DNA of 36,078 nucleotides from Desulfotignum sp. (GCA_011389575.1 JAABUB010000001.1:1-36078); one strand, 5' to 3'. Positions 26,372-35,220 are shown, counted from the stretch's first letter. Program-made: numbers and translations. Notes: a model not told the origin generated them from the letters alone.

Positions 26372-27868
26372 TCAATTGCTGTGTTTCATATGGGGAAAAA
26401 GAATGACTTCCCTGATGGAAGCGGCATCTGTGAGCAGCATCACCAGGCGGTCAATGCCGATGCCTTCACCGGCTGTGGGGGGCATGCCGTATTCCAGGGC
26501 TTCCACATATTCCGCATCCATGATATGGGCCTCTGCATTTCCTTCATCCCGCTGCCGGACCTGCATGAGAAACCGGTTGTACTGGTCTTCCGGATCATTT
26601 ATCTCGGAAAATCCATTGGCTATCTCCCGGCCGGCAACGAACAGTTCAAACCGGTCGGTGAGCTCGGGGTCAGCCTCATTTTTCCGGGACAATGGAGAAA
26701 CTTCCACAGGATATCCTGTGATAAAGGTGGGCTGGATCAGTTTGGGCTCCACCAGGATATCAAAAAGCTTGGTCAGCACCTTGCCGTGGCTTTCTTTTTT
26801 GGTGATTTGGATATTGTTTTTGTGTGCAAATTCCAGCAGGGCAGGGGTATCATCCAGAGATGCCGGGTCAAGGCCGCCGATGGTGCACAAGGATTCCATC
26901 ATGGATATACGCTGCCATCCATGTTTGAAATCAATGGTATGGCCCTGGTATGCAACAGTGGTTTGACCGGTGATCTGTTTTACAATGGTGGTAAACATGT
27001 TTTCCGTCAGATCCATTAAATCCTTGTAATCTGCATAAGCCTGGTAAAATTCGACCATGGTGAATTCCGGGTTGTGTCGGGTGGAAATCCCTTCGTTTCT
27101 GAAATTGCGGTTTATTTCAAACACCTTTTCAAACCCGCCCACCACCAGGCGTTTCAGATAAAGCTCCGGTGCAATGCGCAAAAATAACTCCATGCCCAGG
27201 GCATTGTGCCAGGTTTTAAACGGGGTGGCTTCAGCACCTCCGGGCAGCGGCTGCATCATGGGAGTTTCCACTTCCATGAATCCATGGTCCTCGAAAAAAT
27301 GCCGCATGGCTGATACAATTTTGCTTCTTACCACAAATATGTTTCTGGTGTCATCATTCATGATCAAATCCAGATACCGCTGACGGTAGCGTTTTTCCGG
27401 ATCCTTGATACCATGAAATTTTTCCGGCAGGGGCCGGACCGCCTTGGCCAAAAGACGGAAAACCGTTGCCAGGATTGTCCATTCCCCGGTGCGGGTCTGG
27501 AACAAGGGACCGGCCACACCGATAAAATCACCGATATCCAGTTTTTTAAACAGGTCATAGGTGTCATCGCCTACCTTGTTTTTCTGGATATAGACCTGCA
27601 TGTGATCAGAACCATCCTTGAACCGGACAAAAGAAGATTTTCCCATACGGTTGATGGCCATGATCCTGCCGGCTGCCTGAAATGTTTTGCCTCTCTCCCC
27701 TAATGATTCAGGATCTTCTTCAATGGTTTGCTTAAGCCGGGCCAGGTTGCAGGAGATTTTAAAATCATTGGGATACAAAGGCACCCCGCTTTCCTTGATG
27801 GCCTGTATTTTTTCTTTTCTAAGCTGAATGATCTGGCTGTCTTTGTCCATGGGATATGTTGCTTTCAT
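26372..27868 (-). CDS. lysS: Lysyl-tRNA synthetase, class II
   Basis: Charges tRNA-Lys with lysine. The 498-residue protein is of class II LysRS type: an N-terminal OB-fold anticodon-binding domain (about 60-170, AAGRIMAINRMGKSSFVRFK), then the catalytic domain with motif 2 FRNEGISTRHNPEFTMVEFY and motif 3 GEGIGIDRLVMLLTDAASIR near the C terminus, ending in ILFPHMK. ATG codons at 27868 and 27850 are both possible; neither has a clear ribosome site. It is the first gene of the long minus-strand run, 6 bases ahead of lolC, an order often seen in this group of bacteria. Confidence 0.97.
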   Translation of the reverse strand: MKATYPMDKDSQIIQLRKEKIQAIKESGVPLYPNDFKISCNLARLKQTIEEDPESLGERGKTFQAAGRIMAINRMGKSSFVRFKDGSDHMQVYIQKNKVGDDTYDLFKKLDIGDFIGVAGPLFQTRTGEWTILATVFRLLAKAVRPLPEKFHGIKDPEKRYRQRYLDLIMNDDTRNIFVVRSKIVSAMRHFFEDHGFMEVETPMMQPLPGGAEATPFKTWHNALGMELFLRIAPELYLKRLVVGGFEKVFEINRNFRNEGISTRHNPEFTMVEFYQAYADYKDLMDLTENMFTTIVKQITGQTTVAYQGHTIDFKHGWQRISMMESLCTIGGLDPASLDDTPALLEFAHKNNIQITKKESHGKVLTKLFDILVEPKLIQPTFITGYPVEVSPLSRKNEADPELTDRFELFVAGREIANGFSEINDPEDQYNRFLMQVRQRDEGNAEAHIMDAEYVEALEYGMPPTAGEGIGIDRLVMLLTDAASIREVILFPHMKHSN

Positions 27869-27952
27869 TTAAGGTGCTGTCACGTGTATGACGTTTCCGG
27901 CACACTTGTATTGTCAGTTTAATGTTTGTAATTTCACACGGTAAAACATGAA

Positions 27953-27982
27953 TAAATAGCCTGAATGACTGGTTGTTGTCAA
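27953..27982 (-). promoter_or_regulatory. Candidate promoter of the lysS-lol-bam-lpx-aro run
   Basis: On the minus strand a perfect TTGACA lies at 27982-27977, over the pilS stop codon, and TATTTA lies at 27958-27953 after an 18-base spacer. The -10 match is poor (three of six), so the call is tentative. It would give a leader of roughly 80 bases before lysS in the 110-base gap. Confidence 0.33.
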
Positions 27983-29304
27983 GATTTTGTTGGTGTTAAT
28001 TCCGGGCCTGCATTTTTAAAAATAATTGTAAAAAGTGTTCCCTTGTCTGGTATGGAATCAAAATCGATCATTCCGTCATAGGTGTCGATGAGGCGGTGAA
28101 TGATGGACAGCCCCAGTCCGGTTCCCTCTGGTTTGGTGGTGAAAAACGGATCAAATATGTGTCTGGCTTTTTTGGGATCAATACCCTGACCATTGTCCTG
28201 GACAGTCAGATAAATCCGGTTGTTTCTGGGAGAGGTAAGGGTTATGACAATCTTTCCCTTACCGGAAATGGACTGGGCCGCATTTTTGATGAGATTCCAC
28301 AAAATCTGCTGAAGATGCACAGGATCGATGATCACACACAACGTATCATCAAGATGGGTGAAAATTTGGATCCTGTCCTTGAATTCCACGGTATTCAAAA
28401 ACAAAGAAACCACATCAGTGACAGCTTCATGGATCATCACCGGTTTTGCGTTTGCCCGGCTGGGCTTGGCAAACAACCTGATTTCATTGACAATGCGCTT
28501 GAGCCGCTCGGTTTCCCGCAGAATAATTTTCATGAGCCGATCTTCGTGGCTTCCGGGCAACGCTTCTTCCTGGAGCAGTTGAATGGATCCTGCCAGAGAG
28601 GCCAGTGGATTTTTGATTTCATGGGCAATCCCTGAAATCATTTCATCCACAGTCTCCATTTTTTCCACCCGTCGGAAGTGGGCCTGGGTGATTTTCAAAT
28701 CCTGGCGGGCCCGCTTTACCTGCATGGCAAGCTGTCCGCTTAAAAAGGCCACAGCAAAACAGGCTGCCATGATGATGATGATCCGGTACAGAATGTGGCT
28801 TGGATCCAGGTTCACGGGCACAGAATGGTGGCCGAGAAAAGGAGGGATGATCCGGTAGTATTCCAGCAGGATCAGCATTCCGTATTGGGCCGCAGATACC
28901 CCTGCAATGATCAGACTGCCTTTTTGCAACACCAGCATGGCGCCGTAGATGATGATCAGCAGATACAAAAAGGTAAACATGGAATCAAAACTGCCTGTAA
29001 CATAAATAATCACTGTCACGGAAAAGGTGTCCACCAGGATCTGGGCATAGCACAGTTGCAGAAGTCTTCTGCCTTTTTTGAGCCAGATGCCGTATCCCAC
29101 GGACAAAAACAATATAAGGGCCGCCAGGTAATACAGGGTTACAAAAGGCTGGGATAAAAATGACAGGTTTTCACCGGTGGAGAATACCAGGCTGGAAAAT
29201 ATCAGTACAATGCAGAATATCACCCGGGCCAGAATGATCCATTTGAGCTGCCGTACCAGATCCTGCTGTCCCTGAAACGGTTCAGATGATGCCGGAGTAT
29301 TCAA
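27979..29304 (-). CDS. pilS: PilS-like membrane sensor histidine kinase
   Basis: Sensor kinase, 441 residues, most like PilS, which controls pilin transcription through the sigma-54 regulator PilR. About six membrane segments occupy residues 22-192, followed by a short linker, the dimerisation/H-box GIAHEIKNPLASLAGSIQLL with the phosphorylated His at 228, the N-box LQQILWNLIKNAAQSI, and ATP-lid motifs DNGQGIDPKKARHIFDPFFT and GTGLGLSIIHRL. No PAS domain is obvious between the membrane part and the H-box. The gene begins 2 bases after the pilC stop, and this link supports a pilus role. No response regulator is adjacent, so the partner must be elsewhere. Confidence 0.85.
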   Translation of the reverse strand: MNTPASSEPFQGQQDLVRQLKWIILARVIFCIVLIFSSLVFSTGENLSFLSQPFVTLYYLAALILFLSVGYGIWLKKGRRLLQLCYAQILVDTFSVTVIIYVTGSFDSMFTFLYLLIIIYGAMLVLQKGSLIIAGVSAAQYGMLILLEYYRIIPPFLGHHSVPVNLDPSHILYRIIIIMAACFAVAFLSGQLAMQVKRARQDLKITQAHFRRVEKMETVDEMISGIAHEIKNPLASLAGSIQLLQEEALPGSHEDRLMKIILRETERLKRIVNEIRLFAKPSRANAKPVMIHEAVTDVVSLFLNTVEFKDRIQIFTHLDDTLCVIIDPVHLQQILWNLIKNAAQSISGKGKIVITLTSPRNNRIYLTVQDNGQGIDPKKARHIFDPFFTTKPEGTGLGLSIIHRLIDTYDGMIDFDSIPDKGTLFTIIFKNAGPELTPTKS

Positions 29305-29306
29305 GA

Positions 29307-30515
29307 TTACAGGTTGCCCGCCATGGTGAATATGGGCAGATACATGGCAATGACAAGTCCCCCCACCACCACGCCCAGAAAAACCAGCATGAACGGTTCG
29401 ATCATGTCTGTAAGATTTTTAACGGCCTGGTCCACCTCGTCATCATAAAAATCCGCTATTTTCTCCATCATGGTATCCAGGGCACCGGTGGATTCTCCCA
29501 CGGAAATCATGGAACAGACCATGGAGGGAAACACTCCGCTTTCCAGCAGGGGATCTGCCATGGACCGGCCCTCGGCAATGCCGGACTTGACATCTTTTAT
29601 GGCAAATTCCACAATTTTGTTGCCCGATGTTTTGCCCACGATATCCAGGGCATCCAGGATGGATACCCCGGATGAGATCATGGTGCTGGTGGTTCTTGTG
29701 AACTTGGCCACTGCCACCTTGCGGATGAGCATTCCCACCACCGGCAGGCGAAGGAACATGTCATCCATGAGAATCCTGCCCTTCTGGGTCTTGTAAATGC
29801 GGCGGACGATGAAACCGGTGGCTGCAAACCCGATAAGAATCCACAGCACATTGGCCACCACAAAGTCACTCAGGGCTACCACCATCAGGGTGGGAGCAGG
29901 CAGGGCAGACTCCATGCTGGCAAACATTTCCTCAAATACCGGGATGACAAATACCAGGATGATGCCCACCACGATAATGGCCACAATAATGGTGATAATA
30001 GGGTAGGTCATGGCGCCCTTAACCTGTTTTTTGAGCTTTGCCATTTTTTCCATGTAACTGGACAAGCGTCCCAGAATCACATCCAGAATACCCCCGGCTT
30101 CTCCTGCCGCCACCATGTTCACAAACAGTTCATTAAAATCTTTGGGGAATTTTTTCAGGGCATCGGCAAAGGTCTCCCCTGATTCCACCGATTCCTTGAT
30201 TTTTTTCAAATGTTTTTTAAAGGTGGGATTTTCCTGCTGTGTATGCAGGATTTCCAGGCATTGCAGCAGAGGCAGGCCCGCATCGATCATGGTGGAAAAC
30301 TGCCTGGCAAAAATAATCACATCACTTTCTTTAACACTGGGCTGCAAAAATGAAACGTTTTCAAAAAGATCCTTGGGTTTTTTCTTGATTTTGCCAGGAA
30401 CTAATTTCCTTCTGACAAGGCTCTGGCGGACCTGTTCACTGTTTTCCGCCTCCATTTCACCTTTAACGGTTCTGCCTCTGGGGTTTTTGCCTTTCCATTG
30501 ATAGATCTCGGGCAT
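29307..30515 (-). CDS. pilC: Type IV pilus inner-membrane assembly protein PilC (GspF family)
   Basis: Polytopic inner-membrane platform of the type IV pilus machine, which links the motor ATPases to pilin polymerisation. The 402-residue product carries an N-terminal cytoplasmic part (YQWKGKNPRGRTVKGEMEAE) and two GspF domains: the first at about 66-190 (FARQFSTMIDAGLPLLQCLE), the second at about 270-392 (FTRTTSTMISSGVSILDALD). Membrane segments lie near 168-195, 212-236 and 368-398. The ATG at 30515 has AAGGAAAT about six bases upstream. pilB, pilT and pilin genes are absent from the window; a stand-alone general secretion GspF is less likely, given the pilS neighbour. Confidence 0.9.
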   Translation of the reverse strand: MPEIYQWKGKNPRGRTVKGEMEAENSEQVRQSLVRRKLVPGKIKKKPKDLFENVSFLQPSVKESDVIIFARQFSTMIDAGLPLLQCLEILHTQQENPTFKKHLKKIKESVESGETFADALKKFPKDFNELFVNMVAAGEAGGILDVILGRLSSYMEKMAKLKKQVKGAMTYPIITIIVAIIVVGIILVFVIPVFEEMFASMESALPAPTLMVVALSDFVVANVLWILIGFAATGFIVRRIYKTQKGRILMDDMFLRLPVVGMLIRKVAVAKFTRTTSTMISSGVSILDALDIVGKTSGNKIVEFAIKDVKSGIAEGRSMADPLLESGVFPSMVCSMISVGESTGALDTMMEKIADFYDDEVDQAVKNLTDMIEPFMLVFLGVVVGGLVIAMYLPIFTMAGNL

Positions 30516-30566
30516 AAGATTTCCTTAATGTTTTGGTTGCATGGTCCAGGGCTCCAATCGCAGCTG

Positions 30567-30594
30567 ATTATACCGAAACAGCAGGATTTGTAAA
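30567..30594 (-). promoter_or_regulatory. Candidate sigma-70 promoter of pilC-pilS
   Basis: On the minus strand TTTACA (30594-30589) and a perfect TATAAT (30572-30567) are 16 bases apart, five and six matches to consensus. Transcription would start near 30560, giving a leader of about 45 bases that contains the pilC ribosome site. The -35 element occupies nearly the same bases as that of the divergent promoter at 30588-30616. Confidence 0.6.
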
Positions 30595-30616
30595 ATCGTT
30601 CCAGATAGTCTATATA
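30588..30616 (+). promoter_or_regulatory. Candidate promoter of the DHH-CBS-nucleotidyltransferase gene
   Basis: TTGTAA (30588-30593) and TATATA (30611-30616) are 17 bases apart, four matches each; TATAAC two bases further is a better -10 with a 19-base spacer. The message would start about 28 bases before the GTG start. The -35 element coincides with that of the pilC promoter on the other strand. Confidence 0.42.
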
Positions 30617-30650
30617 ACATCCATTGTGCAATCTCAACAGGAGTTGATCC

Positions 30651-33326
30651 GTGGAGGATAAAAAAAATGGCGGCATCAGTGCCGAAACCATTATCACCAG
30701 CCATGTGAATGCAGACTATGATGCCATTGCCGCCATGCTGGCCGCCCAGAAACTTTATCCGGGTGCATTGATCATTTTTCCCGGCTCCCAGGAAAAAAAC
30801 CTGCGGGATTTTTTCATCTCTTCCATGAGTTATCTGTTCAACATGGCAGATCCGGCAACCATTGATTTTACAGATACCCGCACCCTGGTGCTGGTGGATA
30901 CCCGGCAGAAAAACAGACTTGTGGGGGTAAGCGAGCTGCTGGAAAAAAAACAGGTGTCCATTCATGTATATGACCACCATCCGCCGGGACCCGATGATGT
31001 GACCGCTGACATGGAAGTGTGTAAACCCTATGGTGCCACCATTACCATATTGAGTGAGATACTGCAGAAAAAAAATATTGTTCCCACACCTGAAGAAGCC
31101 ACTGTCATGGCCCTGGGAATATATGAAGACACCGGCATGTTCACCCATTCCTCCACCACCCGGGCGGATTTTATCCAGGCAGGGTATCTTCTGTCCTGTG
31201 GGGCCAGCCTCAATACCATTGTCAGCCTGGTGGTCAGAGAAATAAAGGCGGAACAGGTCACCTGGCTCAATGAACTGCTCAATGAGATGACCGTGCACAA
31301 AATTAACGGTATTGAGGTCCATATTTCCACCATTTCCGCATCATATTACATTACGGACCTGGCATCCATTGTCCAGAAAATCGTGCGCATGGAAAGTCTG
31401 GATCTGTATTTTGCCGTGGTGCTCATGGGCAATAAAATCAACATTATTGCCAGAAACCGGATTCCTGAAGTGGATGTGGGCAGAATCCTGTCCTCATTCG
31501 GCGGCGGGGGCCATGCCTATGCTGCATCTGCCAAGGTGGAAAACCATACCCTTCCCCAGGTGGAACTTATGGTCATAGACCAGGTAAAACAGGCCACCCA
31601 GAAAATTCAGGTTGTCAAATCATTGATGTCATCTCCTGCCATTACCATTGCATCTTCCGCCTCCTGCGAGCAGGCGGGCAGTATGATGACCCGGTATAAT
31701 ATCAATACCCTTGTGGTGGTGGATGAAAATACAAATGCCTATGAAGGTTATATTACCCGCCAGGTGGTGGAAAAAATTTTTTTTCACAAGCTCAAAAACA
31801 GGCCGGTGGAAGAGTATATGAATTCAGAAGGCTCGTTTGTCTCATCAGATGCGGACACAGCGGAAATTGAATACAAAATCATTGAAGAAAAACAGCGCAT
31901 CATTCCGGTGATTGACCATGGCACGATCAGCGGTGTGATCACCCGCACCGATCTGCTCAATTATCTGGTCCAGCACAACAAAGCGGTCAAACATACGGAT
32001 CAGCTCATATTCAAAAGACAGAACACCAAAAAGCGCCGGATCCACAATATCATGGAACAGCGGCTGGATGCCTGGACCCTGGATCTGCTCAAAGCCATCG
32101 GCACAACAGGAGATGAACTCAACCTTAATATTTATGTGGTGGGCGGATTTGTCCGGGATCTTTTGCTGCAGCGGCAGGTGGATGATATTGACATTGTGGT
32201 GGAAGGAGACGGGATCGCTTTTGCCAGACATTTTGCAAAAAAAAAGGGGTGCCGGGTAAATACCCATAAAAAATTCGGCACTGCTGTGATCATTTTCCCT
32301 GATAATGTCAAAGTGGATGTGGCATCTGCCCGCCTGGAATACTATAATTTTCCCGCAGCCCTGCCCATTGTGGAAAAAAGCTCCATCAAAAAGGATCTGG
32401 CCCGCAGAGATTTCACCATCAATACCCTTGCTTTGAGCCTGAACCCGGATAATTTCGGCACCATGATCGATTATTTCGGTGCCAATCGGGACCTGAAAGA
32501 CAAAACCATCCGTATCATTCACAACTTAAGTTTTGTGGAAGATCCCACCCGGATATTCAGGGCCATTAAGTTTTCCAACCGGTTCGGATTCAAGATCGGC
32601 AAGGTCACCGCCAATCTCATTAAAAACGCGCTTAAGGTTGACTGCTTCAAGAATCTGAGCGGGCTGCGGGTCTTATCGGAACTCAAGCAGATTTTCAGTG
32701 AGGAAAACCCCATTCCCGCCATCCATACCATGGAATCCTATGGTCTTGAAAAAGTGATCCATCCCCGGCTGGAGATCAACCCCAATACCTATGTGATATT
32801 TGAATCGGTCAATAAGACCCTGGCCTGGCACGACCTGCTTTATGTGGGGGAAAAATATCCCCGGTGGGCCGTATACTTCATGGTGCTGCTGCACCGGTGC
32901 TCTTTTGCCGTGTGTGAACAGATATGCAAAAGACTGATGGTACCGGTCAGCGAAACCCGTCTGCTGATGGAAAAGCGGTATAAAGCAGAAAAACGGCTCA
33001 ATTATATTGAATCTGTTTACCCTGTTTCCCGCCAGGAACTTTACTGGGCCCTGATCAACTTCAAAACCGAATGCATTTTGTACATGATGGCCCTGACAAA
33101 AGAAGAAGCTGTGCGCAAAGCCATCTCCAATTTTTATACAGATTACCGCCATGTCAAACCTTTAATCAGGGGCCGGGACCTGATCAATATCGGGGTGAAG
33201 CCCGGTCCTGAATTTACAAAAATATTCCAGGAAGTGTTGAATGCAAAACTGGAGGGTGATCTTGAAACCCGGAAAAAGGAAATCGCTTTTGCCGCCGCAT
33301 ATGCCCGGTCCAACAGATTAATTTAA
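30651..33326 (+). CDS. DHH phosphoesterase-CBS-tRNA nucleotidyltransferase fusion
   Basis: An 891-residue multidomain protein. Residues about 10-170 are a DHH phosphoesterase domain (SHVNADYDAIAAML, VDTRQ, YDHHPPGP at 107-114), and about 230-310 the DHHA1 domain with FGGGGHAYAAS (283-293). Two CBS domains cover about 320-440. From about 490 a class II nucleotidyltransferase follows: YVVGGFVRDLLL (495-506), catalytic DDIDIV (511-516), RRDFTIN (585-591) and EDPTRIFRAIKFSNRFGF (630-647). It should add A, CC or CCA to tRNA 3' ends, or make poly(A); sequence alone does not say which. Desulfobacterota relatives (Geobacter) are reported to have separate C- and A-adding enzymes. The GTG start has CAGGAG eight bases upstream. 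The DHH part may hydrolyse small nucleotides or RNA ends. Confidence 0.9.
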   Translation: MEDKKNGGISAETIITSHVNADYDAIAAMLAAQKLYPGALIIFPGSQEKNLRDFFISSMSYLFNMADPATIDFTDTRTLVLVDTRQKNRLVGVSELLEKKQVSIHVYDHHPPGPDDVTADMEVCKPYGATITILSEILQKKNIVPTPEEATVMALGIYEDTGMFTHSSTTRADFIQAGYLLSCGASLNTIVSLVVREIKAEQVTWLNELLNEMTVHKINGIEVHISTISASYYITDLASIVQKIVRMESLDLYFAVVLMGNKINIIARNRIPEVDVGRILSSFGGGGHAYAASAKVENHTLPQVELMVIDQVKQATQKIQVVKSLMSSPAITIASSASCEQAGSMMTRYNINTLVVVDENTNAYEGYITRQVVEKIFFHKLKNRPVEEYMNSEGSFVSSDADTAEIEYKIIEEKQRIIPVIDHGTISGVITRTDLLNYLVQHNKAVKHTDQLIFKRQNTKKRRIHNIMEQRLDAWTLDLLKAIGTTGDELNLNIYVVGGFVRDLLLQRQVDDIDIVVEGDGIAFARHFAKKKGCRVNTHKKFGTAVIIFPDNVKVDVASARLEYYNFPAALPIVEKSSIKKDLARRDFTINTLALSLNPDNFGTMIDYFGANRDLKDKTIRIIHNLSFVEDPTRIFRAIKFSNRFGFKIGKVTANLIKNALKVDCFKNLSGLRVLSELKQIFSEENPIPAIHTMESYGLEKVIHPRLEINPNTYVIFESVNKTLAWHDLLYVGEKYPRWAVYFMVLLHRCSFAVCEQICKRLMVPVSETRLLMEKRYKAEKRLNYIESVYPVSRQELYWALINFKTECILYMMALTKEEAVRKAISNFYTDYRHVKPLIRGRDLINIGVKPGPEFTKIFQEVLNAKLEGDLETRKKEIAFAAAYARSNRLI

Positions 33327-33416
33327 TGTTGATAAAATCTTTTCTTTCTGGTACTTCCCCGGCCATGCACCACAATTTTTGCACTTTTAAACCCTGTTAG
33401 ATAGGAAATCCACCCT

Positions 33417-34427
33417 ATGAAGAATGCTGACTTTTTAACCGGTATCACCACCAGCGGCACCCCCCACCTGGGAAATTTTGTGGGCGCCATCAGGCCGGCG
33501 GTGGCATCCAGTAAAAATTCGGATCTGACCTCCTATTATTTTCTGGCTGACTACCACTCATTGATTAAAAACCATGATCCTGAAAAACGGCAGGCATCCA
33601 CCCTTCAAATCGCGGCCGCCTGGATCGCTTTGGGCCTGGACCATGAAAACTGCGTGTTTTACCGGCAGTCTGATATTCCTGAAATTCCGGAACTGACCTG
33701 GATTCTGACCTGTCTCACTGCCAAGGGCCTGATGAACCGGGCCCATGCCTACAAGGCAAAGGTCCAGGAAAATGAAATTGCCGGCAACAAAGACCCTGAC
33801 CAGTCCATTACCATGGGGTTGTTCTCATACCCCATTCTCATGGCTGCCGATATTCTGATGTTCAATGCCCAAAAAGTGCCGGTGGGAAAAGACCAGGTCC
33901 AGCACCTGGAAATGACCAGAGATATTGCAGCACGGTTCAACCATGTATATGAAAAACTGTTTGTTCTGCCCGAAGTGGTGGTGGATGACAGCACCGCGGT
34001 GTTGTCCGGCCTGGACGGCAGAAAAATGAGCAAAAGCTATAACAATTTCATCCCGCTGTTTGACACGGAAAAACGACTGCGAAAAATGATCATGAAGATC
34101 CAGACCAATTCTCTGGGACCCGAAGAACCAAAGGACCCTGACACCTGCACTTTGTTCTCCATTTACAGGGCCTTTGCCACCAGGGAGCAGGCAAGTGCCA
34201 TGGCCGAACGCTACCGGGCCGGCATCGCCTGGGGGGCCATGAAACAGGAGTTGTTTGAATATATCAATACCATTCTGGCCGAACCCAGGCAGCGGTATAA
34301 TGAGCTGATCAAAAACCCGGCAGATATTGAAGCTATTCTGGCCAAAGGAGCGGAAAAGGCCAGAGGGTTTTCAGGTCCGTTTTTAGAAAAGATCCGGTCC
34401 GCCATCGGCATCCGGACCTTGGGTTAG
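33417..34427 (+). CDS. trpS: Tryptophanyl-tRNA synthetase
   Basis: Charges tRNA-Trp. The 336-residue class I synthetase has the HIGH-type motif TSGTPHLGNFVGAI (12-25) and the KMSKS motif at 203-207 (GRKMSKSYNN), with VGKDQVQHLEMTRDIAARFN between them, a typical TrpRS block. The ATG has AGGAAAT about eight bases upstream. It lies 90 bases downstream of the nucleotidyltransferase fusion, so both tRNA-related genes may share a message; no strong terminator was seen between them. No trp biosynthesis gene or tryptophan attenuator was recognised nearby. Confidence 0.97.
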   Translation: MKNADFLTGITTSGTPHLGNFVGAIRPAVASSKNSDLTSYYFLADYHSLIKNHDPEKRQASTLQIAAAWIALGLDHENCVFYRQSDIPEIPELTWILTCLTAKGLMNRAHAYKAKVQENEIAGNKDPDQSITMGLFSYPILMAADILMFNAQKVPVGKDQVQHLEMTRDIAARFNHVYEKLFVLPEVVVDDSTAVLSGLDGRKMSKSYNNFIPLFDTEKRLRKMIMKIQTNSLGPEEPKDPDTCTLFSIYRAFATREQASAMAERYRAGIAWGAMKQELFEYINTILAEPRQRYNELIKNPADIEAILAKGAEKARGFSGPFLEKIRSAIGIRTLG

Positions 34428-34445
34428 GGAAAAACATACATACCT

Positions 34446-34469
34446 GAGACCCTTGCATATGAGGGTTTC
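34446..34469 (+). terminator. Weak hairpin terminator after trpS
   Basis: Bases 34446-34453 pair with 34462-34469 (eight pairs, one G-T wobble) around an 8-base loop. A T-rich stretch with six consecutive T lies about 12 bases beyond, which is further than usual, so termination may be partial. Confidence 0.35.
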
Positions 34470-34583
34470 CACCTATTTATATTTTTTGTGTTCTGGTGTT
34501 TTATTAAACGTGGATATTTTACATGAATATGCAGACCCCCTTGTTTTGCAGGGGAAAACCAAAACACAAAAAGGAATGTACTT

Positions 34584-35159
34584 ATGAACCGTCAAGAATT
34601 CACACTCTATTTTACAGATCGCGAGCAAAATGATTTCATGGGGATGTCCAAATGGTTTCGAAACATCGGGATCGCCCTTCTGGTGATCGGCATTCTGGCT
34701 GTCATCCTGCCCCATGTGGCCACCTTGACCGTGCAGGTACTGGTGGCGGTCATCCTGCTTCTGGCCGGTGTTCTGCAGATAGCCCATGCAGTATCGGTTC
34801 GAAAATGGCGCCCTATCTTCTGGGAGGTCCTTTTTGCCGTTCTTTTTCTTCTGACAGGCATCCTTTTTCTGATCAGTCCCATGAGCGGCGCATTTGCACT
34901 GACCGTGATACTGGGCATCTTTTTTTTGATACTCGGTGCTTTCAAGATCCAGTCAGCCATGGTGTGGCGGCAGCGCCCTGGATGGGGATGGATGATGACC
35001 AATGGCATACTTTCGCTCATTCTGGGTGTTTTTGTCCTTGCAGGCCTGCCTGGAACAGCGCTGTGGGTTATCGGCCTGATACTGGGCATCGATCTGATAT
35101 TTTCTGGCATCACTGCCATGGTCATCGGCAGCAGGCTGAAACACCTGTCCGCAATATAA
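34584..35159 (+). CDS. HdeD-family (DUF308) small membrane protein
   Basis: A 191-residue inner-membrane protein with six predicted membrane helices in three pairs, the layout of HdeD/DUF308 proteins. Helices include IGIALLVIGILAVILPHVA, VLVAVILLLAGVLQIAHAV, VLFAVLFLLTGILFLI and VIGLILGIDLIFSGITAMVI. The repeated glycines in each helix pair are typical of the family. A polar N terminus of about 25 residues precedes the first helix. HdeD of E. coli is linked to acid resistance; the role of most relatives is unknown. The ATG has AAGGAA about eight bases upstream. The gene is separated from trpS by 156 bases and converges with the pseudouridine synthase gene. Confidence 0.85.
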   Translation: MNRQEFTLYFTDREQNDFMGMSKWFRNIGIALLVIGILAVILPHVATLTVQVLVAVILLLAGVLQIAHAVSVRKWRPIFWEVLFAVLFLLTGILFLISPMSGAFALTVILGIFFLILGAFKIQSAMVWRQRPGWGWMMTNGILSLILGVFVLAGLPGTALWVIGLILGIDLIFSGITAMVIGSRLKHLSAI

Positions 35160-35170
35160 AATTCTATAAA

Positions 35171-35204
35171 GACCCCGGCTTTCGAGGTTTAAAAACCGCC
35201 GGTC
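35171..35204 (-). terminator. Possible terminator of the pseudouridine synthase gene
   Basis: Read on the minus strand, 35204-35198 pairs with 35179-35171 (seven GC-rich pairs with a two-base bulge), the loop holds a smaller palindrome, and a T/A-rich stretch follows. It lies 17 bases after the stop at 35221 and could also slow transcription from the opposite side. Confidence 0.4.
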
Positions 35205-35220
35205 TGCCCTGATCATCCAG

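Noticed and set aside
34500-34560. CCCCT/AGGGG inverted repeat before the HdeD-like gene
   Set aside because: Only five pairs with an 8-base loop and followed by A, not T, so not a terminator; no regulator site is recognised.
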